From positions 558,001-622,000 of the forward strand of contig CAVPQK010000024.1 in the NCBI GenBank assembly GCA_963707465.1: a stretch of DNA of 64,000 bases, given 5' to 3'. A model generated the notes under the pieces. It was not told the DNA's origin and searched no databases. It saw only the letters and a list, made by a program, of their open reading frames with translations. This stretch comes from Bog-159 sp963707465. GTDB taxonomy: Bacteria; Acidobacteriota; Terriglobia; Bryobacterales; Bryobacteraceae. Shown here in pieces: positions 34,577 to 44,284 of this stretch (the first letter of the stretch is position 1; each line of letters opens with the position of its first letter). The translations under genes were made by a program, and so were the position numbers.

Positions 34577-35679
34577 GGTCGGCCAGGGTAGGGTTCATAT
34601 CCAGTATGGATAGCGCCTCCTGGGGCGGGAGCGAGGAGCTTTGGTCTCAGGCTGCCATGCGGCTGCTCAGCGAAGGCTATGAAGTTTCCGCCAGCGTCAA
34701 ACAGTGGCCCGAGGAAGCTCCGGCGATCCGCCAACTTCGAGCCGCGGGCTGCCGCATCCAATACAGGCGCCGGCCCACGGTGCGGGAGAGGTTGTTGCGC
34801 CGGGTTTGGCCGGACCGTCCCTATACCTGGCTGAACGAATTCAGGCCGCAATTGGCGGTGATATCCCAGGGCGCGAATGCGGACGGTCTGCCGTGGATGG
34901 ACGCATGCTTCGCCAGGCGGATTCCATACGTCACGATCGCGCAGGCGGCCACGCCGATGTGGTGGCCGGACGATCGCGAATTGCCTTGCCTGGTGGACGC
35001 ATTGAATCGCGCGTGCGCGTGTTTCTTCGTGAGCCGCGCGAATATCGAACTGACCGAGCGTCAGCTCGCCACCCGGCTACCCAGCGCGGAAGTCGTCAGA
35101 AATCCGTTCCGGGTGTTGCATTCGCCGCCGCTACCGTGGCCTCGAAACGGGCATGTGCGCATGGCTTGTGTCGCCGCGTTTGAACCGCACAGGAAGGGGC
35201 ACGACCTCCTGTTTGGCGCGCTCGGCGAGCCGAAGTGGAGGGCCCGGCCGGTGACCGTCACGGTGTACGGAAAAGGCCACGCGGAACAGGGCTTGCGGGG
35301 CTTGAAGGACCTGTTGGACCTGCCCATGCTCGAATTCGGCGGCTTTGCGGAGCCCAGCGAAATCTGGGCGAAGGAGCAATTGCTGGTGCTGCCTTCGCGC
35401 TACGAGGGACTGCCCATCGCGTTGGTGGAGGCCATGCTCTCCGGCCGCCCGGCCGTGGTGACCGACGTGGGGGGGAATTGCGAGGTTGTGGAAGACGGAG
35501 TGACGGGCTTTGTCGCGCCCGCGACGACGGTTTCGGCCGTTTCCGAGGCGCTCGAGCGGGCCTGGAGCATGCGGGACGCTTGGCCCGCGATGGGGGAGCA
35601 AGCCGCTTTGCGCCTGCGCACCCTGGTGCCTCCCGATCCGGCTGCCGATTTTGTGGAAAAGCTGAGGCAGTATCTCTGA
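34573..35679 (+). CDS. Family 4-type glycosyltransferase
   Basis: 368 residues, GT-B fold. SSMDSASWGGSEELWSQAA gives the glycine-rich donor-domain start, and VLPSRYEGLPIALVEAMLSG is the E-x7-E donor-binding signature near residue 285, followed by GRPAVVTDVGGNCEVV. The acceptor and sugar are unknown. It starts at ATG 34573 inside the stop of the preceding GT2 gene and its own stop overlaps the next start. Confidence 0.9.
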   Translation: MRSARVGFISSMDSASWGGSEELWSQAAMRLLSEGYEVSASVKQWPEEAPAIRQLRAAGCRIQYRRRPTVRERLLRRVWPDRPYTWLNEFRPQLAVISQGANADGLPWMDACFARRIPYVTIAQAATPMWWPDDRELPCLVDALNRACACFFVSRANIELTERQLATRLPSAEVVRNPFRVLHSPPLPWPRNGHVRMACVAAFEPHRKGHDLLFGALGEPKWRARPVTVTVYGKGHAEQGLRGLKDLLDLPMLEFGGFAEPSEIWAKEQLLVLPSRYEGLPIALVEAMLSGRPAVVTDVGGNCEVVEDGVTGFVAPATTVSAVSEALERAWSMRDAWPAMGEQAALRLRTLVPPDPAADFVEKLRQYL

Positions 35680-36497
35680 TGTGGCCATCTGTTTCGGTGG
35701 TGATCCGCAACCGCAACGAAGGCGTCCACCTGCGGCAAGTGCTCCGTGCGCTGGCGCGGCAGGGACGCCGGGCCGACGAGGTGATCATCGTCGACAACGA
35801 ATCCAGCGACGGGAGCCCGGAGATCGCCAGGCAGGCGGGCGCCAGGATTGTCGGCATCAGCAGGCAAGAGTTTAGCTATGGCGGAGCTTTGAACCGGGGG
35901 ATCGCCGAGGCTACGGGTTCGATCGTCATTTTGCTGAGCGCCCATTCGTATCCGATCGGTGCGCACTTTCTGGTGGACGCCATCGCCCCGTTTGAAGACC
36001 CGGCGGTCGCGGCGGCGACTTTCCGGACTGTGGGTGGCCCTGCCGGATACTGGACCGAACCGCGCGGTCTTCATGGCGAGGTCTCGTGGAAGGATTTGTG
36101 GTGGTACGGCCCCTCGAATTATGGCTGCGCATTACGGCGCAGCGTGTGGGAACAGATCCCCTTCGAAGAACAGGTGGAAGCCGCCGAGGACAAGGGTTGG
36201 GCGCAGCGGGTGTTGCGGAATGGCTACGCCATCTCCGCGTCGGGCGCGTTCATCTGGTATATGCGGCTGCGGCCGTTTTGGGAAGGCATCCGCACGTTTC
36301 GCCGCGAGCAGGTGGGAAGTATACGGGTCAGCGGGCAGCTTGGCGAACCTATGACCACGTCAGACGCGGCTCGCGCTTTAGGCCGCCAAATCGTACTCGC
36401 GGGGCGGGGGACACTGGAGATCCTGTTGCGCTGGTTCATTGTGCACACCGCTGCGGGCGCGGCCAAAAGAGCGCCCAGGTTAGGATCGGTCCGTTAG
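35679..36497 (+). CDS. Family 2 glycosyltransferase
   Basis: 272 residues: VSVVIRNRNEGVHLRQVL, then IIVDNESSDGS as first acidic motif, and SYGGALNRGIAEATG. The second motif reads LLSAHSYPIG instead of a clear DxD, which is a common variant of rhamnosyltransferase-like GT2 enzymes. The C-terminal part (LRPFWEGIRTFRREQVGS) looks amphipathic. The gene ends in TAG followed by the palindrome at 36495. Confidence 0.88.
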   Translation: MWPSVSVVIRNRNEGVHLRQVLRALARQGRRADEVIIVDNESSDGSPEIARQAGARIVGISRQEFSYGGALNRGIAEATGSIVILLSAHSYPIGAHFLVDAIAPFEDPAVAAATFRTVGGPAGYWTEPRGLHGEVSWKDLWWYGPSNYGCALRRSVWEQIPFEEQVEAAEDKGWAQRVLRNGYAISASGAFIWYMRLRPFWEGIRTFRREQVGSIRVSGQLGEPMTTSDAARALGRQIVLAGRGTLEILLRWFIVHTAAGAAKRAPRLGSVR

Positions 36498-36514
36498 TAG
36501 GGCCTGCCCCACTA
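36495..36514. repeat. Stop-codon palindrome, copy with TAG on both strands
   Basis: TAGTAGGGC-CT-GCCCCACTA: the first TAG is the stop codon of the preceding gene, and the reverse strand also reads TAG at its start. The stem has one mismatch (A/C). Confidence 0.8.
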
Positions 36515-36524
36515 TTTGCGCAGA

Positions 36525-37475
36525 ATGTTACGTGTTTCCATCGTCATCCCGTGCTTCAACGCCGCGCGATGGGTCCGCGCTGCGATCGACAGCGTCCTGG
36601 CACAGCAATTGGAAGAGATTGAAGTCATAGCGATTGATGACGGCTCGACCGATGGCACCGCGGAAGTCATAGCGACTGACTATCCGCAGGTTCGACTCTT
36701 TCGCACGGCCAACCGCGGACCGAGCGCGGCGCGCAACCTAGGCACCAGCATGGCGACCGGCCAATTCATTCAATACCTGGACGCCGACGACTTATTGGCG
36801 CCCGGTAAACTCGCAGCTCAGATCGCGGCGCTCGAAACCGCTGGCGCCGATGTCGCCTACGGGGACTGGCAGAGGTTGATCCCCACCCAGGATGGCGGGT
36901 TCCGGCCTGGCCCTATCGTCCGCCGCGAGATCGAAGGTCCAGCCGAACTGGCGCTATTCACCAACTTCTGGTGTCCCCCGGCGGCCTATCTGTTCCGGAG
37001 CGAAATTGTCCGGAAAGTCGGCTCCTGGAACATGCGGCTTCCCATCATACAGGATGCCCGGTTTGCTCTCGATTGCGCGCTGCAGGGCGCCCGGTTCGTC
37101 TACACACCGGGCGTCGCGGCTTCCTATCGCACGCACCCATCCGGCTCGGTTTCCACGCGCGACCCGATCGCCTTTGTCCGCGACTGCCTGCGGAACGCCG
37201 CCGAAGTCGAGCAGTGGTGGACCGCGCACGGCGGCATCGACGAAACCCGCCGCAACGCGCTGCTGGAGGTCTACGGCGGCGCGGCGCGCGCCAGCTTCGA
37301 GCACGACCGGCCCACTTTTGAAGCGGCATGGACCGCGCTGGAGGGACTGCAGCCCGGATACACGCCGCAGTCACCGCGTGCGCTGGCCCTGGTCTCGCGG
37401 CTCGCGGGATATCGCGCGGCGGAGGCGGTGGCGCTGCGCTACCGGCACGTGAAACGGGCGCTGCAACTGCAATGA
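36525..37475 (+). CDS. Family 2 glycosyltransferase
   Basis: 316 residues: VSIVIPCFNAARWVRAAIDS, AIDDGSTDGTAEV, then FIQYLDADDLLAPGKL, a complete GT-A nucleotide-sugar and metal site. NRGPSAARNLGTS is the conserved donor loop. The start is ATG 36525 (MLRVSIVIPC); TTG 36516 would add three residues. The stop overlaps the ATG of the next gene. Confidence 0.92.
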   Translation: MLRVSIVIPCFNAARWVRAAIDSVLAQQLEEIEVIAIDDGSTDGTAEVIATDYPQVRLFRTANRGPSAARNLGTSMATGQFIQYLDADDLLAPGKLAAQIAALETAGADVAYGDWQRLIPTQDGGFRPGPIVRREIEGPAELALFTNFWCPPAAYLFRSEIVRKVGSWNMRLPIIQDARFALDCALQGARFVYTPGVAASYRTHPSGSVSTRDPIAFVRDCLRNAAEVEQWWTAHGGIDETRRNALLEVYGGAARASFEHDRPTFEAAWTALEGLQPGYTPQSPRALALVSRLAGYRAAEAVALRYRHVKRALQLQ

Positions 37476-38812
37476 AACTGCTGCATGTTCCATTCTGTTT
37501 CTACCCCGATCCCGTAGGGGGCACGGAGATCTACGTCGACGGCCTGGCGCGCGAACAGCAGTGGCGCGGCGATACCGTGATGGTGGCGGCTCCGGCGGGC
37601 GAGGACGCGGCCTACCGGCACGACGGCCTCCCGGTACGGCGCTTCGCCATCAACCCCCACGTGAACGGCCCGCGCGAATTGTATGGCGAGGGCGACCCGA
37701 ATGCCGCCGCGGCCTTCGCGCGCATCCTGGACGACGAGCGCCCCGATGTGGTGCACCTGCACGCCTTCACGTCCGCCGTCTCCCTACGCCTGGTCCGCGA
37801 AGCGAAACGCCGCGACATTCCGGTGGTGTTCAGTTACCACACCCCCACCGTCAGTTGCCAGCGCGGCACGCTGCTGCGTTGGGGATCGGAAATCTGTGAC
37901 GGCGTCCTGGACGTCCGCGCCTGCGCGCGCTGCACGCTGCACGCTCATGGACTGGCCAAGGCCGCCAGCCAGATGGCTGGAAGCTTGCCCCCCGGCCTGG
38001 GGCATCTGCTAGCCGTCATCGGCGCGTCCGGCGGTGTGTGGACAGCCCTGCGTATGACGGAGTTGGTCGAATTACGGCTGGCGGCCTTTCACACCCTTAT
38101 GCGGGAGGCGGACCACGTGGTCGCTCTCTGCCAGTGGGTGAAAGATCTGCTGCGGCGCAACGGCGTGCCGGAGGAGAAGGTAACGGTCTCGCGGCAGGGT
38201 GTCCCACCGGAGATCCCCGCCCGTGCAATCCGCACGGCATCCACGGCGTCTCCAGCTTTTCGCGTCGCATTTCTGGGCCGCCTGCATCCCACCAAGGGCG
38301 TGCACATGCTGGTCGAGGCGCTGCGTGGCGATCCGCAGCTTCCGGTCCGCCTCGATATTTTCGGCGTGGCGCAGGGGGAAGCGGACCACGTCTACGGGCA
38401 GCGGCTGGCGACGCTGGCGGCCGGCGACGCGCGCATCGCGCTGCGCGCCCCGATTCCGAACGGGCAGGTAGTCGAGCGATTGCAAGAGTACGATTTGCTG
38501 GCGGTGCCCTCCCAATGGCTCGAAACGGGGCCGATCGTGGTGCTGGAAGCGTTCGCGGCCGGCATTCCGGTGGCCGGTTCCAATCTGGGAGGCATCCCGG
38601 AATTAGTGGAGCACGGTGTGAATGGCCTGCTGATCGATCCCGCATCGCCCGCGAACTGGGCCGCGGCGCTGCGGAGTCTGTCGCAGGATCCGGACCTGCT
38701 TGCCACGCTGCGTTCCCGTATCCGGCCCCCGCGCACGATGCGGGACGCGGCCGCCGAGTTGAATGCCATCTACAGCCAGGTGGGCAGCCAGTTTGCCGCC
38801 GTCGCGTGTTAA
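37472..38812 (+). CDS. Family 4 glycosyltransferase
   Basis: 446 residues: LHVPFCFYPDPVGGTEIYVD at the start, an insertion with paired cysteines (CQRGTLLRWGSEICDG, CARC) around residues 130-155, then FLGRLHPTKGVHMLVEAL and WLETGPIVVLEAFAAGIPV with the E-x7-E site. The cysteine pairs suggest a small zinc site, seen in some GT4 enzymes. It is longer than typical (about 380) mainly because of that insertion. Confidence 0.9.
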   Translation: MKLLHVPFCFYPDPVGGTEIYVDGLAREQQWRGDTVMVAAPAGEDAAYRHDGLPVRRFAINPHVNGPRELYGEGDPNAAAAFARILDDERPDVVHLHAFTSAVSLRLVREAKRRDIPVVFSYHTPTVSCQRGTLLRWGSEICDGVLDVRACARCTLHAHGLAKAASQMAGSLPPGLGHLLAVIGASGGVWTALRMTELVELRLAAFHTLMREADHVVALCQWVKDLLRRNGVPEEKVTVSRQGVPPEIPARAIRTASTASPAFRVAFLGRLHPTKGVHMLVEALRGDPQLPVRLDIFGVAQGEADHVYGQRLATLAAGDARIALRAPIPNGQVVERLQEYDLLAVPSQWLETGPIVVLEAFAAGIPVAGSNLGGIPELVEHGVNGLLIDPASPANWAAALRSLSQDPDLLATLRSRIRPPRTMRDAAAELNAIYSQVGSQFAAVAC

Positions 38813-39574
38813 ATGACAGACCTTGCCTTCTATGAACTTTTGCTGCGCGTAAGGCCATGCCAGCTCGCCGGCGCTCTAAAGACCTGCTTGCGCATTGGCC
38901 GGCGGCGCGTCGAAACCCGCACCGGCCATACATTCTTTGTGGACCCGGTCTCGGTACTCGGCATCCACCTCCTGCGAGACGGCATCCACGAGGCCGAAAT
39001 GACCAAGCTGCTATACACGCTGCTGCGGCCCGCCGACACGTTTCTGGACGTCGGCGGTAATGAAGGCTATTTTTCAGTAATTGCTTCGACGCTGCTACCC
39101 GATGGGGCCGTGCATTGCATCGAGCCGCAAGGCCGCCTGCAACCGGTTCTGAGCGGGAATTTGGAACTGAATGGCGCAACCCGGGCAGTCGCTCACCGCA
39201 CCGCTCTTTCGGATCGGGTGGGTACGGTCAAGCTGTTCATCCGGCCGTCCACCAACACGGGCGCTTCAAGCCTGTTCCGGCACTGGAAATTCGGCGCGGC
39301 CACGGAGCGTGTGCCGGCGACCACGCTCGATGCGTTCTTCGATGCGAACCGCCTGAACAAAGTCAGGCTAATGAAAGTCGACTGCGAGGGCGCGGAACAC
39401 CTGGTTATCGCCGGTGGCCGAAACGTCCTCAAACGGGGCGCGATCGATTTCATCGCCATGGAATATCACGCGGCCATCTGCGGCCAGGTGCGATGCCATG
39501 CTGCGCATGCGGCTCTAACCGAAGCGGGCTATCGCTTGAGCGACACGCCCGGTCCGCTGGTATACCACCGTTGA
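38813..39574 (+). CDS. FkbM-family methyltransferase
   Basis: 253 residues: FLDVGGNEGYFSVIAST is the SAM-binding motif, IEPQGRLQPVLSGNLELNG the second, and VRLMKVDCEGAEHLVIAGG the FkbM landmark. It probably O-methylates a sugar, the second methylation gene in the locus. It starts directly after the preceding stop (no gap), and its stop overlaps the TTG start of the next gene. Confidence 0.9.
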   Translation: MTDLAFYELLLRVRPCQLAGALKTCLRIGRRRVETRTGHTFFVDPVSVLGIHLLRDGIHEAEMTKLLYTLLRPADTFLDVGGNEGYFSVIASTLLPDGAVHCIEPQGRLQPVLSGNLELNGATRAVAHRTALSDRVGTVKLFIRPSTNTGASSLFRHWKFGAATERVPATTLDAFFDANRLNKVRLMKVDCEGAEHLVIAGGRNVLKRGAIDFIAMEYHAAICGQVRCHAAHAALTEAGYRLSDTPGPLVYHR

Positions 39575-40722
39575 AACGCATCCTTTACATCCAGTACACC
39601 AACCCAGCCGGTTATCCTCCGCTGGAACATAGTTCGCGGATTCTGGCGGACGAAGGTTGGCAGGTACTGTTGCTGGGCACGCAGGCGTCGGGCTCGGCCC
39701 CGCTGCGCTTCCCGCCGCATCCCAACATTCGCGTGCGATACCTGCGCTTCGCCCCTGCCGGATGGCGGCAGAAGTTGCACTACCTGTTCTTCTGCTTTTG
39801 GGTGGCAGCCTGGGTAACCATCTGGCGGCCAACCTGGATATACGCCTCGGATCCGCTGGCGTGCCCCGTGGCCTTGGTTTTGTCTCTCGCGCCCTGGCTG
39901 CGCGTCCTCTATCACGAGCACGATTCTCCCAGCGGCGATATCCACGGCGGATTTCAATGGCTGGTGGCTTGCGCCCGCCGCCGCCTGGCCCGCCGCGCGG
40001 CGTGCTGCGTGCTCCCCAATGCGGGCCGCCTGGAGCGCTTCAAAGCGGATACCGGTACGCGCCAGGACGCCTTCTGCGTATGGAATTGCCCATCCGCTCA
40101 TGAGGTCGCGCCCGCGCATGCGCCCGCTAGCGGAGATTTCTGGCTTCTGTATCACGGCTCCATCGTGCCTTCCAGATTGCCTCTGGCGGTGGTCGGCGCG
40201 CTGGCGATGCTGCCGGATCGCGTGAAGCTGCGCGTGATCGGATACGAGACAGTCGGCAGCCATGGCTACGTCAGCGAGCTTCGGGATTGTGCGCGACAGG
40301 CCGGCGTCGATAGCCGGCTCGAAGTTATTCCCGCGCTCCCGCGCTTCGATCTGTTCGAATGGTGCCGGCGGTGCGATGCAGGACTGGCTTTCATGCCGCT
40401 CCGTACGGCAGACGTCAACCAGCAAAACATGACCGGCGCCTCCAACAAGGCGTTCGATTATCTGGCCTGTGGATTGGCCCTCCTGGTGTCGGACCTTCCC
40501 GATTGGCGCGCGGCATATTGCGATCCCGGCTTCGCGCTGGCCTGCGATCCGCGGAATCCGGAGAGCATCGCGCAGGTGGTTCGCTGGCTGGTGGAAAACC
40601 CGCAGATGGCGCGGTCCATGGGGGAAAAAGGCCGCCGGCGTATCGCGGCGGAATGGAATTACGAGAAACAGTTCTCCGAGGTGCTGGGCCATCTGGCGCC
40701 TGGGAATCCTGTAGGGTCATGA
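39571..40722 (+). CDS. Glycosyltransferase with GT-B fold
   Basis: 383 residues from TTG 39571, which overlaps the preceding stop (TTGA). KRILYIQYTNPAGYPPLEHS matches the donor-domain start of GT4-like enzymes; TWIYASDPLACPVALVLSLA and YHEHDSPSG follow. MTGASNKAFDYLACGLALLV replaces the usual E-x7-E with an N-K-x-F-D-Y variant typical of some sugar transferases. The start codon is unusual, but the frame and coupling support it. Confidence 0.85.
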   Translation: MKRILYIQYTNPAGYPPLEHSSRILADEGWQVLLLGTQASGSAPLRFPPHPNIRVRYLRFAPAGWRQKLHYLFFCFWVAAWVTIWRPTWIYASDPLACPVALVLSLAPWLRVLYHEHDSPSGDIHGGFQWLVACARRRLARRAACCVLPNAGRLERFKADTGTRQDAFCVWNCPSAHEVAPAHAPASGDFWLLYHGSIVPSRLPLAVVGALAMLPDRVKLRVIGYETVGSHGYVSELRDCARQAGVDSRLEVIPALPRFDLFEWCRRCDAGLAFMPLRTADVNQQNMTGASNKAFDYLACGLALLVSDLPDWRAAYCDPGFALACDPRNPESIAQVVRWLVENPQMARSMGEKGRRRIAAEWNYEKQFSEVLGHLAPGNPVGS

Positions 40723-41789
40723 CCAAAACCGATTGCGATTTGCTGATCGTGGGCAATGCGGGCGGCACCCATGTCGGATGGAGCCTTTCGAACGCGTCGG
40801 TGGAACTTGGAATTCGCGCCCGCTTCCTGGACGCGCGCCGGGCATTCGAGGCACCCTTATGGATGCGCCAAACCGCATGGCGCCTGCTGGGCCACAAACC
40901 CGCCCATCTGGCGCGCTTCAGCGCGGAGTTGGTCAGGCTTTGCGAAGAACTGCGACCGCGCCGCCTGCTGGCCACCGGACTCGCGCCGGTAAACCGGCGG
41001 GCGCTCGAATCGATCGGGCGCCTGGGCGTGGAGCGGCTGAATTATCTGACGGACGACCCATGGAATCCGGCTTTCCGCGCACGCTGGTTTTTTAAAGCCC
41101 TGCCCATGTACGACACCGTTTTTTCGCCGCGCCGCGCCAACACGGCGGACCTGGAAAGCTTGGGATGCCGGACCGTTCGCTACCTGCCCTTCGGCTTCGA
41201 TCCGAAATGGTGTTATCCGCAGATGGCCGGCGCCGCGGAAATGAGCCGGCTCGCGGCGGACATTTTGTTTGTGGGCGGCGCGGACCGCGACCGGGTTCCC
41301 TTCATCGCCGCGCTGGCGGCCGCGGGTTTCTCGATTGCGCTCTACGGAGATCATTGGGACAGATTTCGCGCGACGAAACCGTATGACCGTGGCTACGCCG
41401 ATCTGCAGACCCTGCACCAGGCCACCGCCGCCGCCAGGATCGCGCTCTGCTTGGTGCGCCGCGCCAACCGCGATGGCCACGTCATGCGCAGCTTCGAGAT
41501 TCCCGCCATCGGCGCCTGCATGCTCGTCGAAGACACCGCCGAGCACCGCGAGATCTTCGGACCGGATATGCGCGCAGTCGTCTATTTCAAGTCCATCCCC
41601 GAAATGATCGAGAATGCACGCTGGCTGCTGGATCGCCCGGCCGAGCGCCGAAGATTGGCGGCGGCCGCGAACTCGCTCATCGCCGCCGGCCGCCACACCT
41701 ATCGAGACAGGCTGGCCGCCATGCTGGGCCTCGACACCACGGACCATGAAGATCGCCATCGCAGTCCACGGACGCTTTCACTCGTTTGA
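40719..41789 (+). CDS. CgeB-like glycosyltransferase
   Basis: 356 residues. The N-terminal half resembles the spore-maturation CgeB group (LLIVGNAGGTHVGWSLSNA, LNYLTDDPWNP). The C-terminal half has SFEIPAIGACMLVEDTAEHR, then VVYFKSIPEMIENARWLLDR, the pattern of Glycos_transf_1_2 domains. The sugar is unknown. Its last 44 bases overlap the next gene, the longest overlap in the cluster. Confidence 0.82.
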   Translation: MTKTDCDLLIVGNAGGTHVGWSLSNASVELGIRARFLDARRAFEAPLWMRQTAWRLLGHKPAHLARFSAELVRLCEELRPRRLLATGLAPVNRRALESIGRLGVERLNYLTDDPWNPAFRARWFFKALPMYDTVFSPRRANTADLESLGCRTVRYLPFGFDPKWCYPQMAGAAEMSRLAADILFVGGADRDRVPFIAALAAAGFSIALYGDHWDRFRATKPYDRGYADLQTLHQATAAARIALCLVRRANRDGHVMRSFEIPAIGACMLVEDTAEHREIFGPDMRAVVYFKSIPEMIENARWLLDRPAERRRLAAAANSLIAAGRHTYRDRLAAMLGLDTTDHEDRHRSPRTLSLV

Positions 41790-42939
41790 CCTGGCGCGCG
41801 AGCTCTCGCGGCGGCACGATGTGACTGTCTTCACCAATTATCCGAAGTGGGCGACGCGGCGCTTCGGGCTATCGTCCGCGAAAGTGCGGAGTTTCTGGTG
41901 GCACGGTGTTGTGTCGCGGGTGGCCTGGTGGCTCCACGAGAATTTGTCGATTCCCTATCCGGAAGCCTTCTTGCACCGGCTGTTCGGCCGTTGGGCGGGC
42001 GCGCGCATCGCCAGGGAGCACTGGGATGTCTCCCACTCGTTCAGCGGCATCTCCGAGGAGATCCTGCGCGCCACAACCGGTCATGCCGACTTGCGCATGA
42101 TGGTGCGCGGTTCGGCGCATATCCGCACCCAGGCGCGCCTTCTCCAGGAGGAAGAGTTGCGCACGGGAGTCAAAGTGGAGGGTCCCAGCCGCTGGATGGT
42201 CGCCCGGGAGCAGCGCGAGTATGCCCTGGCGGATCGCATCCTGGTGCTGTCCCGATTCGCCTGGGATAGCTTCGTCGCCGAGGGCGTCAGCCCGGATCGG
42301 CTCACCCTTCTGCCGCTGGGCGCGCGCCTGGACCAGTTTCGCCCGTCGCCCGAAATCGTGGAGGCTCGCTGCCGGCGCATTCGGGCGGGCGAACCCCTGC
42401 GCGTCCTGTTTGTAGGCGCGCTGTCCTTTCAAAAAGGCATGCTCGACATGGCCGCCATCCTGCGCGGGCGCGGCAGCCAACGGTTCCGATTTCGATTTGT
42501 CGGGCCCGTCTGCAAGGAGGCGCGCGAGTTCGTGCGCGACCTGGATTCGCGTGCAGAATTCATCCCGAAGCAGCCACAGCATGAGCTGCCGGCCAGCTAT
42601 GCCTGGGGTGACCTGTTCGCTTTCCCGACCATCCAGGATGGATTCGCCGTGGTGCTGGCGCAAGCCGCCGCGGCCGCCCTGCCTATTCTGGCCACCACCA
42701 ATTGCTGCGCTCCGGACCTGATCCGCGAAGGCCAGACCGGCTGGGTGCTCCCGATTCGCAGCCCGGGGGCATTTATCTTCCGCCTCCACTGGTGCGATTC
42801 GCACCGGGAGGAACTGGCTGCCATGATACGCCGCCTGTATGGCCGGCATCAACCCCGCACCTGGGCCGACGTGGCCACCGATTTCGAATCGATCTGCGCG
42901 GAGTCTCACGCTCACCGTGGATACCAGCAAGTTATCTGA
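41746..42939 (+). CDS. Family 4 glycosyltransferase
   Basis: 397 residues: MKIAIAVHGRFHSFDLAREL, then LFVGALSFQKGMLDMAAIL and FAFPTIQDGFAVVLAQAAAA in the donor site, where the usual second glutamate is replaced by glutamine-alanine. I start at ATG 41746 because its N-terminus fits the family; the earlier open frame is a shadow. It overlaps both neighbours. Confidence 0.87.
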   Translation: MKIAIAVHGRFHSFDLARELSRRHDVTVFTNYPKWATRRFGLSSAKVRSFWWHGVVSRVAWWLHENLSIPYPEAFLHRLFGRWAGARIAREHWDVSHSFSGISEEILRATTGHADLRMMVRGSAHIRTQARLLQEEELRTGVKVEGPSRWMVAREQREYALADRILVLSRFAWDSFVAEGVSPDRLTLLPLGARLDQFRPSPEIVEARCRRIRAGEPLRVLFVGALSFQKGMLDMAAILRGRGSQRFRFRFVGPVCKEAREFVRDLDSRAEFIPKQPQHELPASYAWGDLFAFPTIQDGFAVVLAQAAAAALPILATTNCCAPDLIREGQTGWVLPIRSPGAFIFRLHWCDSHREELAAMIRRLYGRHQPRTWADVATDFESICAESHAHRGYQQVI

Positions 42940-44284
42940 ATACCTGCTTATCTGGATGGGCGTCATGGCCCTTCTAGCCCTGGTGCGCGGCCATAAGGCC
43001 ACGCCCAGTGTGGGCTTGACTCTTGCCTATTTGCTGAATCTTTCACTCAACCATTGGATGGGCGCCGCCATTTATATCCTCCCGGCCTATCAGAATCACG
43101 ACTCCCGGCTCACCGAGTTAGGCTTTGAGCAAACCGTTTATGGCGTGGCGGCGTTCGCCTTCGGCGCGCTGGTGTTCACGCCGCTGCTGGCCAACCGGGT
43201 GTTCCATCAACCTGGTGCGCGCCGCGACCGTGGGGGGGCGGTCGACGGCAGGCTGCCGAAGTCATACATCGCGGCGGGCGTCATCTTTTACCTGCTTTCT
43301 TCCACTTTTATCGGCAGCTTGCCCAGCGCGACGGCCATCGTTTCGACGGGCCAACAGCTCGTCGTGGCCGGCTTGTGCCTCTGCTGCTGGAGGGCCTGGC
43401 AGGAGGGCCACAGGCGAAAATTCGCTGCCTGGTTGGGTGCGGCGCTGGTGATGCCTTTCGTGACCGTGACCACGCAAGGGTTCCTGGGATATGGCGTCGT
43501 GGCCGTCATGATCGTGCTCATCTTCGTCTCCAATTTTGTCCGGTCTCCGCTAAAGATCGCCCTGGTGGGTCTGCCGGTTATTTATCTGGGCATGTCCGTA
43601 TTCGTTAACTACATGCGCGATCGCAGCGAAATCCGGGCCAGTGTTTGGGGCGGAGATTCCTTCTCGCAACGAATCGACCGGCTGCAGGATACGGCGGCGA
43701 AATTCGAATGGTTCGATCCCGCCAACCCGGAACACCTGGAGAAAATCGATGGCCGATTGAATCAAAATGCCCTCGTCGGAGGCGCCGTCGCGCGGCTCTC
43801 GGAAACGGGCGATTACGCCGCGGGCGATACGCTTTGGGACGCGCTGCTGGCGCTTATTCCACGGGCGATTTGGCCGGACAAGCCGATTCAGGCCGGCAGC
43901 GGAGACTTGGTGAACCGTTTTACCGGCATCCGGTTTGCGGCGGGGACCAGCATCGGGATCGGCCAAGCCCTGGAGTTCTATGCCAACTTCGGCACGCTGG
44001 GCGTGGTGATTGGCTTCCTGTTGATGGGAGTGGTCATCACCACTCTCGATTGGCAGGCGGGAGCGCGGCTGGCCCGCGGTGATTTGCAGGGCTTCGTTCT
44101 ATGGTTTCTGCCGGGCATCGCTCTGCTCCAGGTGGGCGGCCAACTGGTGGAGTTGACGGCCAGCGCGGCGGCCAGCGTCCTGGTGGCGCTGGCGGTGAAC
44201 CGGTACCTGGACGGCTCCGGGCGCAGGGAAGCGGCGAGGCTGGCCCAGTCGTCCCGCGTACTGCCTGAACTCCGCGGTGCTTGA
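42917..44284 (+). CDS. Polytopic membrane protein, probable Wzy-type polymerase
   Basis: 455 residues with about ten hydrophobic segments, such as LLIWMGVMALLALVRG, AAGVIFYLLSSTFIGSLP, MPFVTVTTQGFLGYGVVAVM and FGTLGVVIGFLLMGVVITTL. A long soluble loop (about residues 235-330, with RDRSEIRASVWGGDS) lies late in the protein, as in O-antigen polymerases. No motif proves activity, because the family is defined by topology. GTG 42917 is chosen because it couples with the previous gene. Confidence 0.65.
   Translation: MDTSKLSEYLLIWMGVMALLALVRGHKATPSVGLTLAYLLNLSLNHWMGAAIYILPAYQNHDSRLTELGFEQTVYGVAAFAFGALVFTPLLANRVFHQPGARRDRGGAVDGRLPKSYIAAGVIFYLLSSTFIGSLPSATAIVSTGQQLVVAGLCLCCWRAWQEGHRRKFAAWLGAALVMPFVTVTTQGFLGYGVVAVMIVLIFVSNFVRSPLKIALVGLPVIYLGMSVFVNYMRDRSEIRASVWGGDSFSQRIDRLQDTAAKFEWFDPANPEHLEKIDGRLNQNALVGGAVARLSETGDYAAGDTLWDALLALIPRAIWPDKPIQAGSGDLVNRFTGIRFAAGTSIGIGQALEFYANFGTLGVVIGFLLMGVVITTLDWQAGARLARGDLQGFVLWFLPGIALLQVGGQLVELTASAAASVLVALAVNRYLDGSGRREAARLAQSSRVLPELRGA

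Noticed and set aside
38097..39179. 360-codon minus-strand frame opposite the GT4 and FkbM genes
   Set aside because: Shadow frame, arginine/proline-rich, no motif, and the plus-strand genes are well supported.
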